64,000 bases of DNA from Massilia sp. Root351 (GTDB lineage Bacteria > Pseudomonadota > Gammaproteobacteria > Burkholderiales > Burkholderiaceae_D), in contig NZ_LMDJ01000003.1 of assembly GCF_001425045.1 (NCBI RefSeq), positions 135,276 through 199,275 of the forward strand, given 5' to 3'. The notes below the pieces were generated by a model. It did no database searches, had not been told where the DNA came from, and saw only the letters and a list, made by a program, of their open reading frames with translations. A program made the translations under genes and the position numbers. Below are positions 26,877 through 41,373 of the stretch, one piece after another; the stretch's first letter is position 1, and the number at the start of each line of letters is the position of its first letter.

Positions 26877-28127
26877 TTACTTGATTCGGCTGATGTTGGC
26901 GCCGATCGCCTGCAGCTTCACTTCCATGCGGTCGTAGCCGCGGTCGAGGTGGTAGATGCGGTCGATCAGCGTTTCGCCCTTGGCGGCCAGGCCTGCGATC
27001 ACCAGCGAAGCCGAAGCGCGCAGGTCGGTCGCCATCACGGGCGCGCCCACCAGCTGATCCACGCCTTTGATAAAGGCCGTGTTGCCGTCGGTTTCAATTG
27101 CGGCGCCCAGGCGGTTCATCTCCTGGACGTGCATGAAGCGGTTCTCGAAAATGGTTTCGGTCACGCGGCTGGCGCCATTGGCGATGGTGTTCACCGCCAT
27201 GAACTGGGCCTGCATATCGGTCGGGAAGCCAGGGTATTCGGTGGTACGGAAAGTCACCGGGTTCGGGCGCGCATCCATTTGCGCGCGGATGGTGTCTTTG
27301 TCGATGGTCATTTGCAGGCCGATCTCGCGCAGCTTGTCGAGCGCGGCGTCCATGATGTCGGTGCGGGTGTTGTGCAGGGTGATGTCGCCGCCGGTGGCCG
27401 CCACGGCGCACAGGAAGGTGGCCGCTTCGATGCGGTCCGAGATCACGGAATGCGAGGCGCCGTGCAGTTCAGGCACGCCCTGGATCACCAGGCGGTCGGT
27501 GCCGATGCCGGAGATCTGCGCGCCCATGGCCACCAGCAAGTTGGCCAGGTCGGTCACCTCCGGCTCGCGCGCGGCGTTTTCCAGGATGGTTTCGCCCTCG
27601 GCCAGGGTGGCCGCCATCAGCAGGTTCTCGGTGCCGGTCACCGTGATCATGTCGGTGACGATGCGGGCGCCCTTGAGTTTCTTGCACTTGGCGTAGATGT
27701 AGCCGGCGTCGATGGTGATCTCGGCGCCCAGCGCCTGCAGGCCCTTGATGTGCTGGTCCACCGGGCGCGAGCCGATGGCGCAGCCGCCCGGCAGCGAGAC
27801 CTTCGCTTCGCCGAAACGCGCCAGCAGCGGGCCCAGCACCAGGATCGAGGCGCGCATGGTTTTCACCAGCTCGTACGGCGCTTCCAGCTTGTCGATGGCG
27901 CTGCCGTTCAGCACTACCCGCTCGCCGTCCTGCTGCACTGCCAGGCCGGTCTGGCCCAGCAGCTTGAGCATGGTGGCCACGTCGTGCAGGTGCGGCACAT
28001 TGTCCAGCACCACGTCGCCCGCCGTCAGCAGGCCGGCGCACAGGATGGGCAGCGCCGCGTTCTTGGCGCCGGAGATGGTGACGTCGCCGACCAGGCGCTT
28101 GCCGCCGGTGATGAGGAGTTTGTCCAT
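26877..28127 (-). CDS. murA: UDP-N-acetylglucosamine 1-carboxyvinyltransferase
   Basis: MurA transfers enolpyruvate to UDP-GlcNAc, the first committed step of peptidoglycan synthesis. The 416-residue product has [15 protein letters not shown] (Lys22, Asn23), the fosfomycin-target loop [14 protein letters not shown] (catalytic Cys near 117) and the inside-out alpha/beta barrel pattern of the EPSP synthase family. It lies between ibaG (10 bases upstream) and hisG (10 bases downstream). Confidence 0.97.
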   Translation of the reverse strand: MDKLLITGGKRLVGDVTISGAKNAALPILCAGLLTAGDVVLDNVPHLHDVATMLKLLGQTGLAVQQDGERVVLNGSAIDKLEAPYELVKTMRASILVLGPLLARFGEAKVSLPGGCAIGSRPVDQHIKGLQALGAEITIDAGYIYAKCKKLKGARIVTDMITVTGTENLLMAATLAEGETILENAAREPEVTDLANLLVAMGAQISGIGTDRLVIQGVPELHGASHSVISDRIEAATFLCAVAATGGDITLHNTRTDIMDAALDKLREIGLQMTIDKDTIRAQMDARPNPVTFRTTEYPGFPTDMQAQFMAVNTIANGASRVTETIFENRFMHVQEMNRLGAAIETDGNTAFIKGVDQLVGAPVMATDLRASASLVIAGLAAKGETLIDRIYHLDRGYDRMEVKLQAIGANISRIK

Positions 28128-28137
28128 GGTGTCGTCC

Positions 28138-28374
28138 TTAGCCTTGGTATTCTTCTGGGGTCAGCGTTTTCATCGACAGCGCGTGGATTTCCTCGCGCAT
28201 GCGGTCGCCCAGTGCGGCGTACACCAGCTGGTGGCGCTGGATCGGACGCTTGCCGGCAAACGCCGGCGAGACGATCACGGCCTGGAAGTGCTGGCCGTCG
28301 CCCTCCACTTCAAGGTGGGTGCATTCGAGGCCGGCCGCGATATAGCCGTGGATCGCTTCTGGAGTGGTGGTCAT
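28138..28374 (-). CDS. ibaG: BolA/IbaG family protein
   Basis: The 78-residue protein matches the small BolA family: [24 protein letters not shown] followed by [14 protein letters not shown]. IbaG-type proteins pair with monothiol glutaredoxins around a [2Fe-2S] cluster; a CGFS glutaredoxin is encoded separately at 51456. Its position directly before murA is common in proteobacteria. Spacing to the neighbours is 10-16 bases, consistent with one transcript. Confidence 0.93.
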   Translation of the reverse strand: MTTTPEAIHGYIAAGLECTHLEVEGDGQHFQAVIVSPAFAGKRPIQRHQLVYAALGDRMREEIHALSMKTLTPEEYQG

Positions 28375-28390
28375 GGTGTTGTTTTCCTTC

Positions 28391-29152
28391 TTAGTGGCGC
28401 AGGCGGTAACCGCTGCTCAATAAACGTATGGCCAGCAAGGACAGCACGGCCAGGAAGGCGCCGACGATGCCGAGGCTGATGAATGGGTTGACATCGCTCT
28501 GGCCGAAAAAGCCGTGGCGGAAGCCGTCTATCATGTAAAAGAACGGGTTCAGGTGCGACACGGTGAGCCAGAACGGCGGCAGCGAGTGGATCGAGTAGAA
28601 CACGCCGGACAGGAAGGTCAGCGGCATGATCAGGAAGTTCTGGAACGCGGCCAGCTGGTCGAATTTCTCGGCCCAGATGCCGGCAATCAGGCCCATGGTG
28701 CCAAGGATGGCCGCGCCCAGCAGCGCGAACACCAAAATCCACAGCGGCGCCACGAAGCTCATGTTGGCGAACCAGGCGGTGACGACGAACACGCCGGCGC
28801 CCACCACCAGGCCGCGCACCATGGCGGCGATCACGTAGGCCGAGAAGATCTCCCAGTGCGACAGCGGCGTGAGCAGCACGAACACCAGGTTGCCGGTGAT
28901 CTTGGACTGGATCAGCGAGGACGAGGAGTTGGCGAAGGCGTTCTGCAACACGCTCATCATCACCAGGCCGGGAATCAGGAAGGCGGTGTAGCTCACGCCC
29001 GGATACACCTGCACGCGGCCTTCCAGCACGTGGCCGAAGATCAGCAGGTACAGCATGGCGGTGAGGATGGGCGCGGCCACGGTTTGCGTGGCGACCTTGT
29101 AGAAGCGCAACGTCTCCTTGTAGACCAGGGTGCGGAAGCCGGTGGAAATCAT
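28391..29152 (-). CDS. ABC-2 type exporter permease (YadH-like)
   Basis: This 253-residue protein has six hydrophobic segments and the ABC-2 signature FLIMPLTFLSGVFYSIHSLP (about 190-210). It resembles E. coli YadH. Its ATG overlaps the stop of the ATPase gene as ATGA, so the two are coupled and probably form one exporter. The substrate is unknown. The placement between the mla genes and ibaG-murA suggests an envelope role, but that is inference. Confidence 0.9.
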   Translation of the reverse strand: MISTGFRTLVYKETLRFYKVATQTVAAPILTAMLYLLIFGHVLEGRVQVYPGVSYTAFLIPGLVMMSVLQNAFANSSSSLIQSKITGNLVFVLLTPLSHWEIFSAYVIAAMVRGLVVGAGVFVVTAWFANMSFVAPLWILVFALLGAAILGTMGLIAGIWAEKFDQLAAFQNFLIMPLTFLSGVFYSIHSLPPFWLTVSHLNPFFYMIDGFRHGFFGQSDVNPFISLGIVGAFLAVLSLLAIRLLSSGYRLRH

Positions 29153-30060
29153 ACTGCCCCCTTGTCCATGATTTGCAGGAAGATGTCTTCCAGGTCGGCC
29201 TGCTGCAGCTGCATCTCGTCGATGACGGCGCCGCTCGCGCGCACCCGCGCCAGGATCTGCTCCACTTCCGAGTATTCATTGATGCGCAGGCTGTACTTGC
29301 CCTGGGCCGCCTCTTCCGGGTGGGTGACCAGGTGGTGCAGGTCTTCCGGCAGCGCGCCCTGCTTCAGGTGCAGGATCAGCGAGGAGCCGGAGATGCGGCG
29401 GATCAGCTGGGACATGGTGTCCAGCGCCACCACCTGGCCCAGCTTGAGCATGGCAACGCGCTTGCACATGGCCTGCGCCTCTTCCAGGTAGTGGGTGGTG
29501 AGCACCACGGTGTGGCCTTCGCGGTTCAGGCGCGAGATGAACTTCCACAGCGTCTGGCGCAGTTCCACGTCCACCCCGGCGGTCGGCTCGTCGAGCACAA
29601 TGACGGGCGGCTTGTGCACCAGCGCCTGGGCCACCAGCACGCGGCGCTTCATGCCGCCCGACAGCGCGCGCATGTTGACGTCGGCCTTGTTGGTCAGGTC
29701 GAGGTTTTCCATCACCTCGTCGATCCACTTGTCGTTGTTGGGCAGGCCGAAGTAGCCGGACTGCAGGCGCAAGGTTTCGCGCACCGTGAAAAAGGGGTCG
29801 AACACCAGTTCCTGCGGCACCACGCCGAGCTTGCGGCGCGCGGCGCGGAAGTCGCCCGTGACGTCGTGGCCGTGGATGCTGACCTTGCCCGCGTCGGGCC
29901 GGATCAGGCCGGCGATAATGGAAATGAGTGTGGTTTTTCCGGCACCATTGGGACCGAGCAGGCCGAAGAATTCGCCCTCCTCGATGGTGAGGGAGACGCC
30001 GCCCAGTGCCTGGAGCGACTTGTAGCGCTTCTCGACATTGCTGATTTGGATTGCTGTCAT
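29149..30060 (-). CDS. ABC exporter ATP-binding protein (YadG-like)
   Basis: The 303-residue ATPase has Walker A GPNGAGKTT (about 38-46), signature LSGGMKRRVLVAQAL (about 140), Walker B VIVLDEPTAGVD (about 158) and H-loop LTTHYLEEAQ. The C-terminal ~80 residues are the extension typical of ABC-2 exporter ATPases. ATG at 30060 (MTAIQISNVEKRY) fits the family N-terminus; earlier in-frame codons add residues unlike it. About 160 bp separate it from mlaB, so an internal promoter is possible; none is obvious. Confidence 0.92.
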   Translation of the reverse strand: MTAIQISNVEKRYKSLQALGGVSLTIEEGEFFGLLGPNGAGKTTLISIIAGLIRPDAGKVSIHGHDVTGDFRAARRKLGVVPQELVFDPFFTVRETLRLQSGYFGLPNNDKWIDEVMENLDLTNKADVNMRALSGGMKRRVLVAQALVHKPPVIVLDEPTAGVDVELRQTLWKFISRLNREGHTVVLTTHYLEEAQAMCKRVAMLKLGQVVALDTMSQLIRRISGSSLILHLKQGALPEDLHHLVTHPEEAAQGKYSLRINEYSEVEQILARVRASGAVIDEMQLQQADLEDIFLQIMDKGAV

Positions 30061-30222
30061 GCTTGGCTTTAAGTTGGCTACGGCACCATGACCGTCGCGG
30101 GAAGGGCACAGGACCCGGAGGTGCGATATGCCGTGGCACTCAGGCAACGGCAACGGTCAATTATATTGGAAATTTGGTTCGGCTACGCCGGACCGGAAAC
30201 TGCTGGGGGGGTGGGGCGGGGG

Positions 30223-30564
30223 TCAATGATGGCGGTGATGCTGCGGCGCTGCGGCCGCCGGGGAGCTTGCTTCGCCGCATTCGGCCAGCGAGGGTGAAAC
30301 CAGCGCGCAAACGCCGTACAGCTTGGTGAGGCTTTTCAGGTTGGCCGGCAGGTTCTTCAGCTCGAGCTGCAAGCCCGCTTCCTGCGCGGCGCGCTGCCAT
30401 GCCAGCATGACCGACACCGCGGCCGAATCCACCGCCTGCACATTGCGCAGGTCGAACACGGACTGGCCGCCGGCGATCGCCGCCACGCCCTGCTCCAGCG
30501 CCGCAGTGGCGTTGGACACGGTCAGGGACGTGAGGGACTGCATGTTGTCGGTGGATGCGGACAT
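30223..30564 (-). CDS. mlaB: STAS-domain protein of the Mla system
   Basis: The 113-residue protein is a single STAS domain: VFDLRNVQAVDSAAVSVMLAWQ carries the conserved Asp-Ser around which these domains dock to the MlaF ATPase. Sequence identity within the family is low, so the call rests on this motif, length and position 13 bases after mlaC. The tail (about 98-113) is Ala/Pro- and His-rich (QHHRHH), which is unusual but probably unstructured. Confidence 0.85.
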   Translation of the reverse strand: MSASTDNMQSLTSLTVSNATAALEQGVAAIAGGQSVFDLRNVQAVDSAAVSVMLAWQRAAQEAGLQLELKNLPANLKSLTKLYGVCALVSPSLAECGEASSPAAAAPQHHRHH

Positions 30565-30577
30565 GGTCTTGAAGTCT

Positions 30578-31237
30578 TTATTTGGCCGAAGCGGCTTTGA
30601 TGGGACGGCTGGCCAGCTTCTTGTTCTTTTCGGACAAGGTCTTGATCAGGCCGTCGATGCCGCCCTTGCTGATTTCCGAGGCGAACGTGCCCTTGTAGGT
30701 CTCGACCAGCCACGCGCCCAGCACGTTGATGTCGTAGATCTTCCAGCCGCTTGGCGACTTGGCCACGCGGTAGTTCAGCGGGATCGGCTCGCCACGGGCC
30801 ACGTTGACCTGGGAACGCACTTCCACTTCGGTGTCAGACGGGTCGGCGCGCAGCGGCTTGAATTCAATGGTCTCGTTCTTCACCTGGGACAGCGCGCCCG
30901 AGTAGGTGAAGATCAGCAGCGAACGGAACTCGGTGGACAGCTGCTTTTGCTGTTCCGGGCTCGCTTCGCGCCAGTAGCGGCCGGCGGCCAGCGAGGTCAT
31001 GCGCTGGAAGTCGACATAGGGCAGGATCTTGGTTTCCACCAGGTCCATCACGCGCTTCTGGTTGCCGGCCTGGATTTCCTTGTCGGCCTTGGCGGTGTCC
31101 AGCACGTCCTGGCTGATGCGCTTGACCAGCACGTCCGGCGCTTCATTGCCGGCCGGGGCCGGGGCTGCGGTGGCGGCCATGGCGGCGGAGGCGAAAGCGA
31201 CCGTCGCGAAAGCGAAAAGCTGTTTAATCAATTTCAT
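30578..31237 (-). CDS. mlaC: periplasmic phospholipid shuttle protein MlaC
   Basis: MlaC carries phospholipids between the outer-membrane MlaA complex and the inner-membrane MlaFEDB transporter. The 219-residue product has a signal peptide (MKLIKQLFAFATVAFASAAMA) and the family pattern ILPYVDFQRMTSLAAGRYWR, SLLIFTYSGAL and WKIYDINVLGAWLVETYK. It sits between mlaA and mlaB in the operon. Confidence 0.95.
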   Translation of the reverse strand: MKLIKQLFAFATVAFASAAMAATAAPAPAGNEAPDVLVKRISQDVLDTAKADKEIQAGNQKRVMDLVETKILPYVDFQRMTSLAAGRYWREASPEQQKQLSTEFRSLLIFTYSGALSQVKNETIEFKPLRADPSDTEVEVRSQVNVARGEPIPLNYRVAKSPSGWKIYDINVLGAWLVETYKGTFASEISKGGIDGLIKTLSEKNKKLASRPIKAASAK

Positions 31238-31269
31238 CTCTGTTGAACCTTATTTTAGTTGCTTCAGGG

Positions 31270-32118
31270 TTACAGGCTGGCGTTCTTTTCCGCAGCCGGT
31301 GCCGCCATTATAGCCTCGCCCGTGACCGGGGCCGCATCGTTGCCATGGCCGGCATCGGCGGCGGCCGGCTTGGCTGCCGGTTTGTCTTCCTGCTTGTCTT
31401 CCTTCTTGTCGGCGCCCTTGCCGCCGCGCGGACCGGATTCGCCATTGAAGACCTTGCTCTCGCGTGCTTGCAGGAAACTGTCGCGCACGAACTCGTAACG
31501 GTCCAGTGCCGCCTCTTCCATCAGGCTGGTGGCGTCCAGCAGGCCGGCACGCTTGTCGATCACGCGGGTAACGCTGCCGATGTTGCGCACGTTGACAGGA
31601 TCTTTATAACCCCATGGGTCGGCCTTGATGTCCAGCGGCAGCGCCACGGTGTCGCGCACGGTGGACGGGCCCAGCAGCGGCAGCATCAGGTAGGGGCCCG
31701 ATTGCACGCCCCAGTAGCCCAGCGTCTGGCCGAAGTCCTCGTTGTGCTTCTGCAAGCCGGCTTCGGAGGCGATGTCGAGCACGCCCAGCAGGCCGAAGGT
31801 GGAGTTCAGCGCCACGCGCATCACGTCCGACATGCCCTGCTCGCCCTTGCCCTGCATGAAGCCGTTGGCGGCGCTCCACACGTCCGACAGGTTGCCGAAG
31901 AAATTGTTCACGCCGGTCTGCACAAACGTCGGCAGCACGTTCTTGTAGGCGGTGGCGGCAGGCTTCAGTGCCGCCTGGTCGACCGCGTCGTTGAACTTGA
32001 ACATGCTGCGGTTAAAACCCTCGTACGGGTCGCGCGGGTTGGGGCCGGCGCAGCCGGTCAATGTGGCGGCCGCCGCTACAAGCAAGGCCAGGTGACGGAA
32101 TTTCATCGATGCACTCAT
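31270..32118 (-). CDS. mlaA: outer-membrane lipoprotein MlaA (VacJ)
   Basis: MlaA is the lipoprotein that removes misplaced phospholipids from the outer leaflet. The 282-residue precursor has a lipobox LTGC (Cys23), then DPYEGFNRSMFKFNDAVDQA and the membrane-ring segments GVNNFFGNLSDVWSAANGFM and LLGPSTVRDTVALPLD. The C-terminus (about 230-282) is a charged Lys/Asp/Glu/Pro tail absent from E. coli MlaA. ATG at 32118 shares one base with the mlaD stop (TAATG). In E. coli mlaA is unlinked; here it is embedded in the mla operon. Confidence 0.95.
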   Translation of the reverse strand: MSASMKFRHLALLVAAAATLTGCAGPNPRDPYEGFNRSMFKFNDAVDQAALKPAATAYKNVLPTFVQTGVNNFFGNLSDVWSAANGFMQGKGEQGMSDVMRVALNSTFGLLGVLDIASEAGLQKHNEDFGQTLGYWGVQSGPYLMLPLLGPSTVRDTVALPLDIKADPWGYKDPVNVRNIGSVTRVIDKRAGLLDATSLMEEAALDRYEFVRDSFLQARESKVFNGESGPRGGKGADKKEDKQEDKPAAKPAAADAGHGNDAAPVTGEAIMAAPAAEKNASL

Positions 32119-32588
32119 TAGTTGCTATCCTTTCCTTCAGCTGCTTTGCTGTAGATAAATTGGTTGATCAGGTCTTCCAGCACGGCAGCGGACTGGGTAC
32201 GCGCGATCTTGTCGCCCGCCACCAGGTTGTTGGTGTCGCCGCCGGCTTCGATGCCGATGTATTGCTCGCCCAGCAAGCCAGCGGTCAGGATTTTAGCCGA
32301 GCTGTCTTTCGGGAATGCGTAGCTGGTTTCCATATTCAGGGTCACCAGCGCCTTATATGACTTGTCGTCGAAGCGGATCTTGGCCACGCGGCCCACCACC
32401 ACGCCGGACGCCTTGACTGCGGCCTGCTCGCGCAGGCTGCCGATATTGTCGAACTTGGCGGTCACTTCGTAGGTCGGGGCGAACGACAGCGAACTGGCAT
32501 TGCCCGCCTTCAGCGCCAGGAAGGCCAGCGCGGCCACGCCCAGCACGACAAACAAACCGACCCACAGATCCAGAGATTTACGTTGCAT
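32118..32588 (-). CDS. mlaD: MCE-domain phospholipid transporter subunit MlaD
   Basis: MlaD forms a hexameric MCE ring anchored in the inner membrane. The 156-residue product has one N-terminal membrane helix (LWVGLFVVLGVAALAFLAL) and a single MCE domain with YEVTAKFDNIGSLREQAAVK, GVVVGRVAKI and LTAGLLGEQYIGIEAGGD. It lies 44 bases after mlaE and overlaps mlaA by one base. Confidence 0.96.
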   Translation of the reverse strand: MQRKSLDLWVGLFVVLGVAALAFLALKAGNASSLSFAPTYEVTAKFDNIGSLREQAAVKASGVVVGRVAKIRFDDKSYKALVTLNMETSYAFPKDSSAKILTAGLLGEQYIGIEAGGDTNNLVAGDKIARTQSAAVLEDLINQFIYSKAAEGKDSN

Positions 32589-32632
32589 GACACTATCCTA
32601 ACTTGTTTTTATTTCTGCGGCGCACAATGCCG

Positions 32633-33415
32633 TTATTTGCTGAACATCAGCGCCGTCAACATGAAGTCCAGCCACCAGATCATCAGCGACGAGATCACCA
32701 CGGTGCGCGTGGTGGCGCCGGCCACGTCTTCCGGCGTGGGGCGGGCTTCGTAGCCCTGGTACAGCGCGATGAAGGTGATGGCGATGCCAAACACGATACT
32801 CTTGGCGAAACCGTTGAACACATCTTTCCAGAGGTCCACGCCGCCCTGCATCTGCGACCAGAAAGCGCCCTCGTCCACGCCGATCAGCTGCACGCCGACC
32901 AGGTAGCCGCCGAAGATGCCGACCGCGCTGAAAATCGAGGCCAGCACCGGCACGGCAATCACACCGGCCCAGAAACGCGGCGCCAGCACGCGCTGCACCG
33001 GGTTGACCGCCATCATTTCCATGGCCGACAGCTGTTCGCCCGCCTTCATCAGGCCGATTTCCGCCGTCAGCGAGGTGCCGGCGCGGCCGGCGAACAGCAG
33101 CGCGGTGATCACCGGCCCCAGTTCGCGCGTCAGCCCCAGCGCCACCAGCAGGCCGAGCGACTGCTCGGCGCCGTATTTGTTCAGCGTGTAATAGCCCTGC
33201 AGGCCCAGCACCATGCCGACGAACAGGCCGGACAGCGTAATGATGAGCATCGAATAATTGCCGATGAAGTGCAGTTGCTCGACGATCAGGCGCGGACGGC
33301 GCAGCAGGCCGGGCGATACGCCCAGCATGTAGAAGAAGGTGCGGGTACTGTAGCCGACGCCTTCGATGTGTTCGCGCACCCAGTTGCCGAGGCGCTCCAG
33401 CAGGCGGCCGATCAT
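32633..33415 (-). CDS. mlaE: phospholipid ABC transporter permease MlaE
   Basis: MlaE is the permease of the MlaFEDB complex. The 260-residue protein has five hydrophobic segments and the family signature GLTRELGPVITALLFAGRAG followed by TSLTAEIGLMKAGEQLSAME (about 115-155). Its ATG overlaps the mlaF stop (ATGA), so MlaF and MlaE production is coupled. Confidence 0.96.
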   Translation of the reverse strand: MIGRLLERLGNWVREHIEGVGYSTRTFFYMLGVSPGLLRRPRLIVEQLHFIGNYSMLIITLSGLFVGMVLGLQGYYTLNKYGAEQSLGLLVALGLTRELGPVITALLFAGRAGTSLTAEIGLMKAGEQLSAMEMMAVNPVQRVLAPRFWAGVIAVPVLASIFSAVGIFGGYLVGVQLIGVDEGAFWSQMQGGVDLWKDVFNGFAKSIVFGIAITFIALYQGYEARPTPEDVAGATTRTVVISSLMIWWLDFMLTALMFSK

Positions 33416-34227
33416 GCGCGCTCCTTCAGGCCCAGGTCGGCCGCCAGCGACTTGCCCGGGTAGTGGAAGGGCACCGGGCCGTCGGCCTCGGCGTGCACGA
33501 ACTGCTTCACGTAAGGGTCGGCCGACACCATCATTTCGTCCGGCGTGCCGTGCGCCACCACCTTGCCCTGCGACAGGAAGTAGACGTAGTCGGCGATGTG
33601 GAACGATTCCTTCACGTCGTGCGACACCAGGATGGTGGTCGAGCCGAGCGCGTCGTTCAGGTTGCGGATCAGGTTGGCGGTCACGCCCATCGATATCGGG
33701 TCCAGGCCGGCGAACGGTTCATCGTACATAATCAGTTGCGGGTCGAGCGCGATGGAGCGCGCCAGCGCCACGCGGCGCGCCATGCCGCCGGAAATCTCGC
33801 CCGGCTTCATCCTGGCGGCGTTGCGCAGGCCCACGGCGTGCAGTTTCATCAGCACCAGGTCGCGGATCAGCTCTTCGGCCAGGTCGGTGTGCTCGCGCAG
33901 CGGGAAGGCCACGTTCTCGAACACCGACAGGTCGGTAAACAGCGCGCCGTGCTGGAACAGCATGCCCATTTTGCGGCGCAGCAGATACAGGTCGTCGGTC
34001 TTCAATTTGTGAACGATCTGGCCGTCCACCGACACGTGGCCCTTGGACGGGCGGATCTGGCCGCCGATCAGGCGCAGCACCGTGGTCTTGCCGCTGCCCG
34101 AGCCACCCATGACCGCCACCACCTTCCCGCGCGGGAAGTCCATCTGGAGGCCCGACAATATCGACCTTTTTCCATAGGAGAAGTGTAAATCACGGATTTC
34201 GACTAGATTCGGCACGACCACGCTCAC
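33412..34227 (-). CDS. mlaF: phospholipid ABC transporter ATPase MlaF
   Basis: MlaF powers the Mla transporter. It has Walker A GGSGSGKTT (about 41-49), signature EISGGMARRVALARSIALDP, Walker B LIMYDEPFAGLDPI and H-loop LVSHDVKES. A GTG start at 34227 (VSVVVPNLVEIRDL) is proposed because homologues begin near here; GGGA lies upstream. An in-frame start 90 bases earlier would add residues unlike the family. This is the first gene of the long minus-strand block. Confidence 0.93.
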   Translation of the reverse strand: MSVVVPNLVEIRDLHFSYGKRSILSGLQMDFPRGKVVAVMGGSGSGKTTVLRLIGGQIRPSKGHVSVDGQIVHKLKTDDLYLLRRKMGMLFQHGALFTDLSVFENVAFPLREHTDLAEELIRDLVLMKLHAVGLRNAARMKPGEISGGMARRVALARSIALDPQLIMYDEPFAGLDPISMGVTANLIRNLNDALGSTTILVSHDVKESFHIADYVYFLSQGKVVAHGTPDEMMVSADPYVKQFVHAEADGPVPFHYPGKSLAADLGLKERA

Positions 34228-34275
34228 TTTTTTGAATCCCGTATTGTAGTGCAGAAACGCCAACCTCTGCTGAGA

Positions 34276-34292
34276 GCCCCCTCGGGAGGGGG
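34276..34292. other. small GC-rich hairpin upstream of mlaF
   Basis: CCCCCT pairs with AGGGGG across CGGG within 34276-34292, about 50 bases upstream of the proposed mlaF start. It has no T-run on either side. It could be part of the mlaF leader or a remnant terminator. Confidence 0.35.
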
Positions 34293-34388
34293 AGGCAAGA
34301 GGCAAATAATACAACATTAATAACTAGAAAGTCAGTAATTTACATCTGGAAAGGTTTGTTAATTGCTGCATTGCAGCAAAGCGCAGCC

Positions 34389-34411
34389 AAAGAAAAGGCC
34401 CCGCAGGGCCT
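34389..34411 (-). terminator. intrinsic terminator after the 34437-34901 gene
   Basis: On the minus strand AGGCCC pairs with GGGCCT around a four-base loop and is followed by TTTTCTTT. It lies about 25 bases beyond the stop of the hypothetical gene. Confidence 0.8.
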
Positions 34412-34436
34412 GATGCCGCGCCGCCGGCGAACGCGG

Positions 34437-34901
34437 CTAGACGCGCTTGCCCCACACCAGGCCGGCCGCCTTGTCGGATTTGATGCGGGCGTCATGGCTG
34501 GCCACCGCGGCGAGCTGCTCGAGGCGGCGGCGCTCCATTTCAGCGGCGATATCCACCTTATGCTGCTCGCTGGCGGGCAATTGTTTGTTGAACACCATGT
34601 CGTAGACGCAGCGCTGGGCCAGCGCCAGGTCGGCGGCCCCCGGCGTTTCATATTTGCCACGGTTGGACTTCAGGTAGACGTATTCGCCGCCCTTCAGGCA
34701 GAAGTACAGATGGGTCGGCGTGCCCTTCGCGTTTTTCCAGGTCAGATGCGGCCAGGAACGCACCACCACGGCGTGGGTGTCGTCGGAGATGGTGACATGG
34801 GCCTGGCGGTAGCCGCCGGGCGCAGGACTCAGCTGCCACATGACGTAGCCGCTCTTTTCAATCGAATCGTACTTTTGCGTCAGGCCGCTAATGGTCGCCA
34901 C
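34437..34901 (-). CDS. hypothetical cytoplasmic protein
   Basis: I do not recognise this 154-residue protein. It has no signal peptide or membrane helix. The first ~100 residues look like a beta-rich fold ([40 protein letters not shown]); the last ~50 are helical and charged ([20 protein letters not shown]). The start is GTG at 34901 with GGAGAGGG about eight bases upstream. It has its own terminator and is flanked by gltD upstream and mlaF downstream, both on the same strand, so it is probably a monocistronic gene. Coding bias and the start and stop signals support it being real. Confidence 0.7.
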   Translation of the reverse strand: MATISGLTQKYDSIEKSGYVMWQLSPAPGGYRQAHVTISDDTHAVVVRSWPHLTWKNAKGTPTHLYFCLKGGEYVYLKSNRGKYETPGAADLALAQRCVYDMVFNKQLPASEQHKVDIAAEMERRRLEQLAAVASHDARIKSDKAAGLVWGKRV

Positions 34902-34961
34902 AACGTCATCCCTCTCCGTGCGTTAAGTCGTTCAATATCGCAAATGATTGCCGCATTGTCA

Positions 34962-35006
34962 ATAAAAAAACCGGAGCCGTCGAGGATCGCCCGTCGTGCT
35001 CCGGTG
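34962..35006 (-). terminator. intrinsic terminator of gltD
   Basis: On the minus strand just after gltD, ACCGGAGC pairs with GCTCCGGT across a loop of about 20 bases and is followed by seven T. This is a strong rho-independent terminator closing the gltBD operon. Confidence 0.88.
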
Positions 35007-35029
35007 GGAGTGAAACTACTACTTGGGAA

Positions 35030-36493
<1,464 letters not shown>

Positions 36494-36517
36494 GATAATT
36501 CCTTATTCTTGTCCAGT

Positions 36518-41239
<4,722 letters not shown>

Positions 41240-41306
41240 GCGTTTCTCCACTGCTGATAACTATCGAAAAGTCAGAGTAGTGCAATGCACAAAAAAACTC
41301 AACAAG

Positions 41307-41330
41307 AATAATTAGGGTCGGAGTCGAATT
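41307..41330. repeat. REP-associated motif copy 1
   Basis: AATTAGGGTCGGAGTC lies between gltB and the transposase gene and is one of four related copies flanking that gene. It is followed by GAATTAATT, giving a short AT-rich dyad. Confidence 0.65.
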
Positions 41331-41356
41331 AATTTTTTACGCGTCGGTTTGAAATT

Positions 41357-41373
41357 TAATTAGGGACACAGTC
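41357..41373. repeat. REP-associated motif copy 2
   Basis: TAATTAGGGACACAGTC overlaps the first bases of the transposase stop codon. It is in the same orientation as copy 1 and inverted relative to copies 3 and 4. Confidence 0.65.

Noticed and set aside
30061..30222. Spacer between mlaB and the ABC ATPase examined for a promoter or small gene
   Set aside because: No convincing -35/-10 pair, hairpin or open frame with a ribosome site was found.
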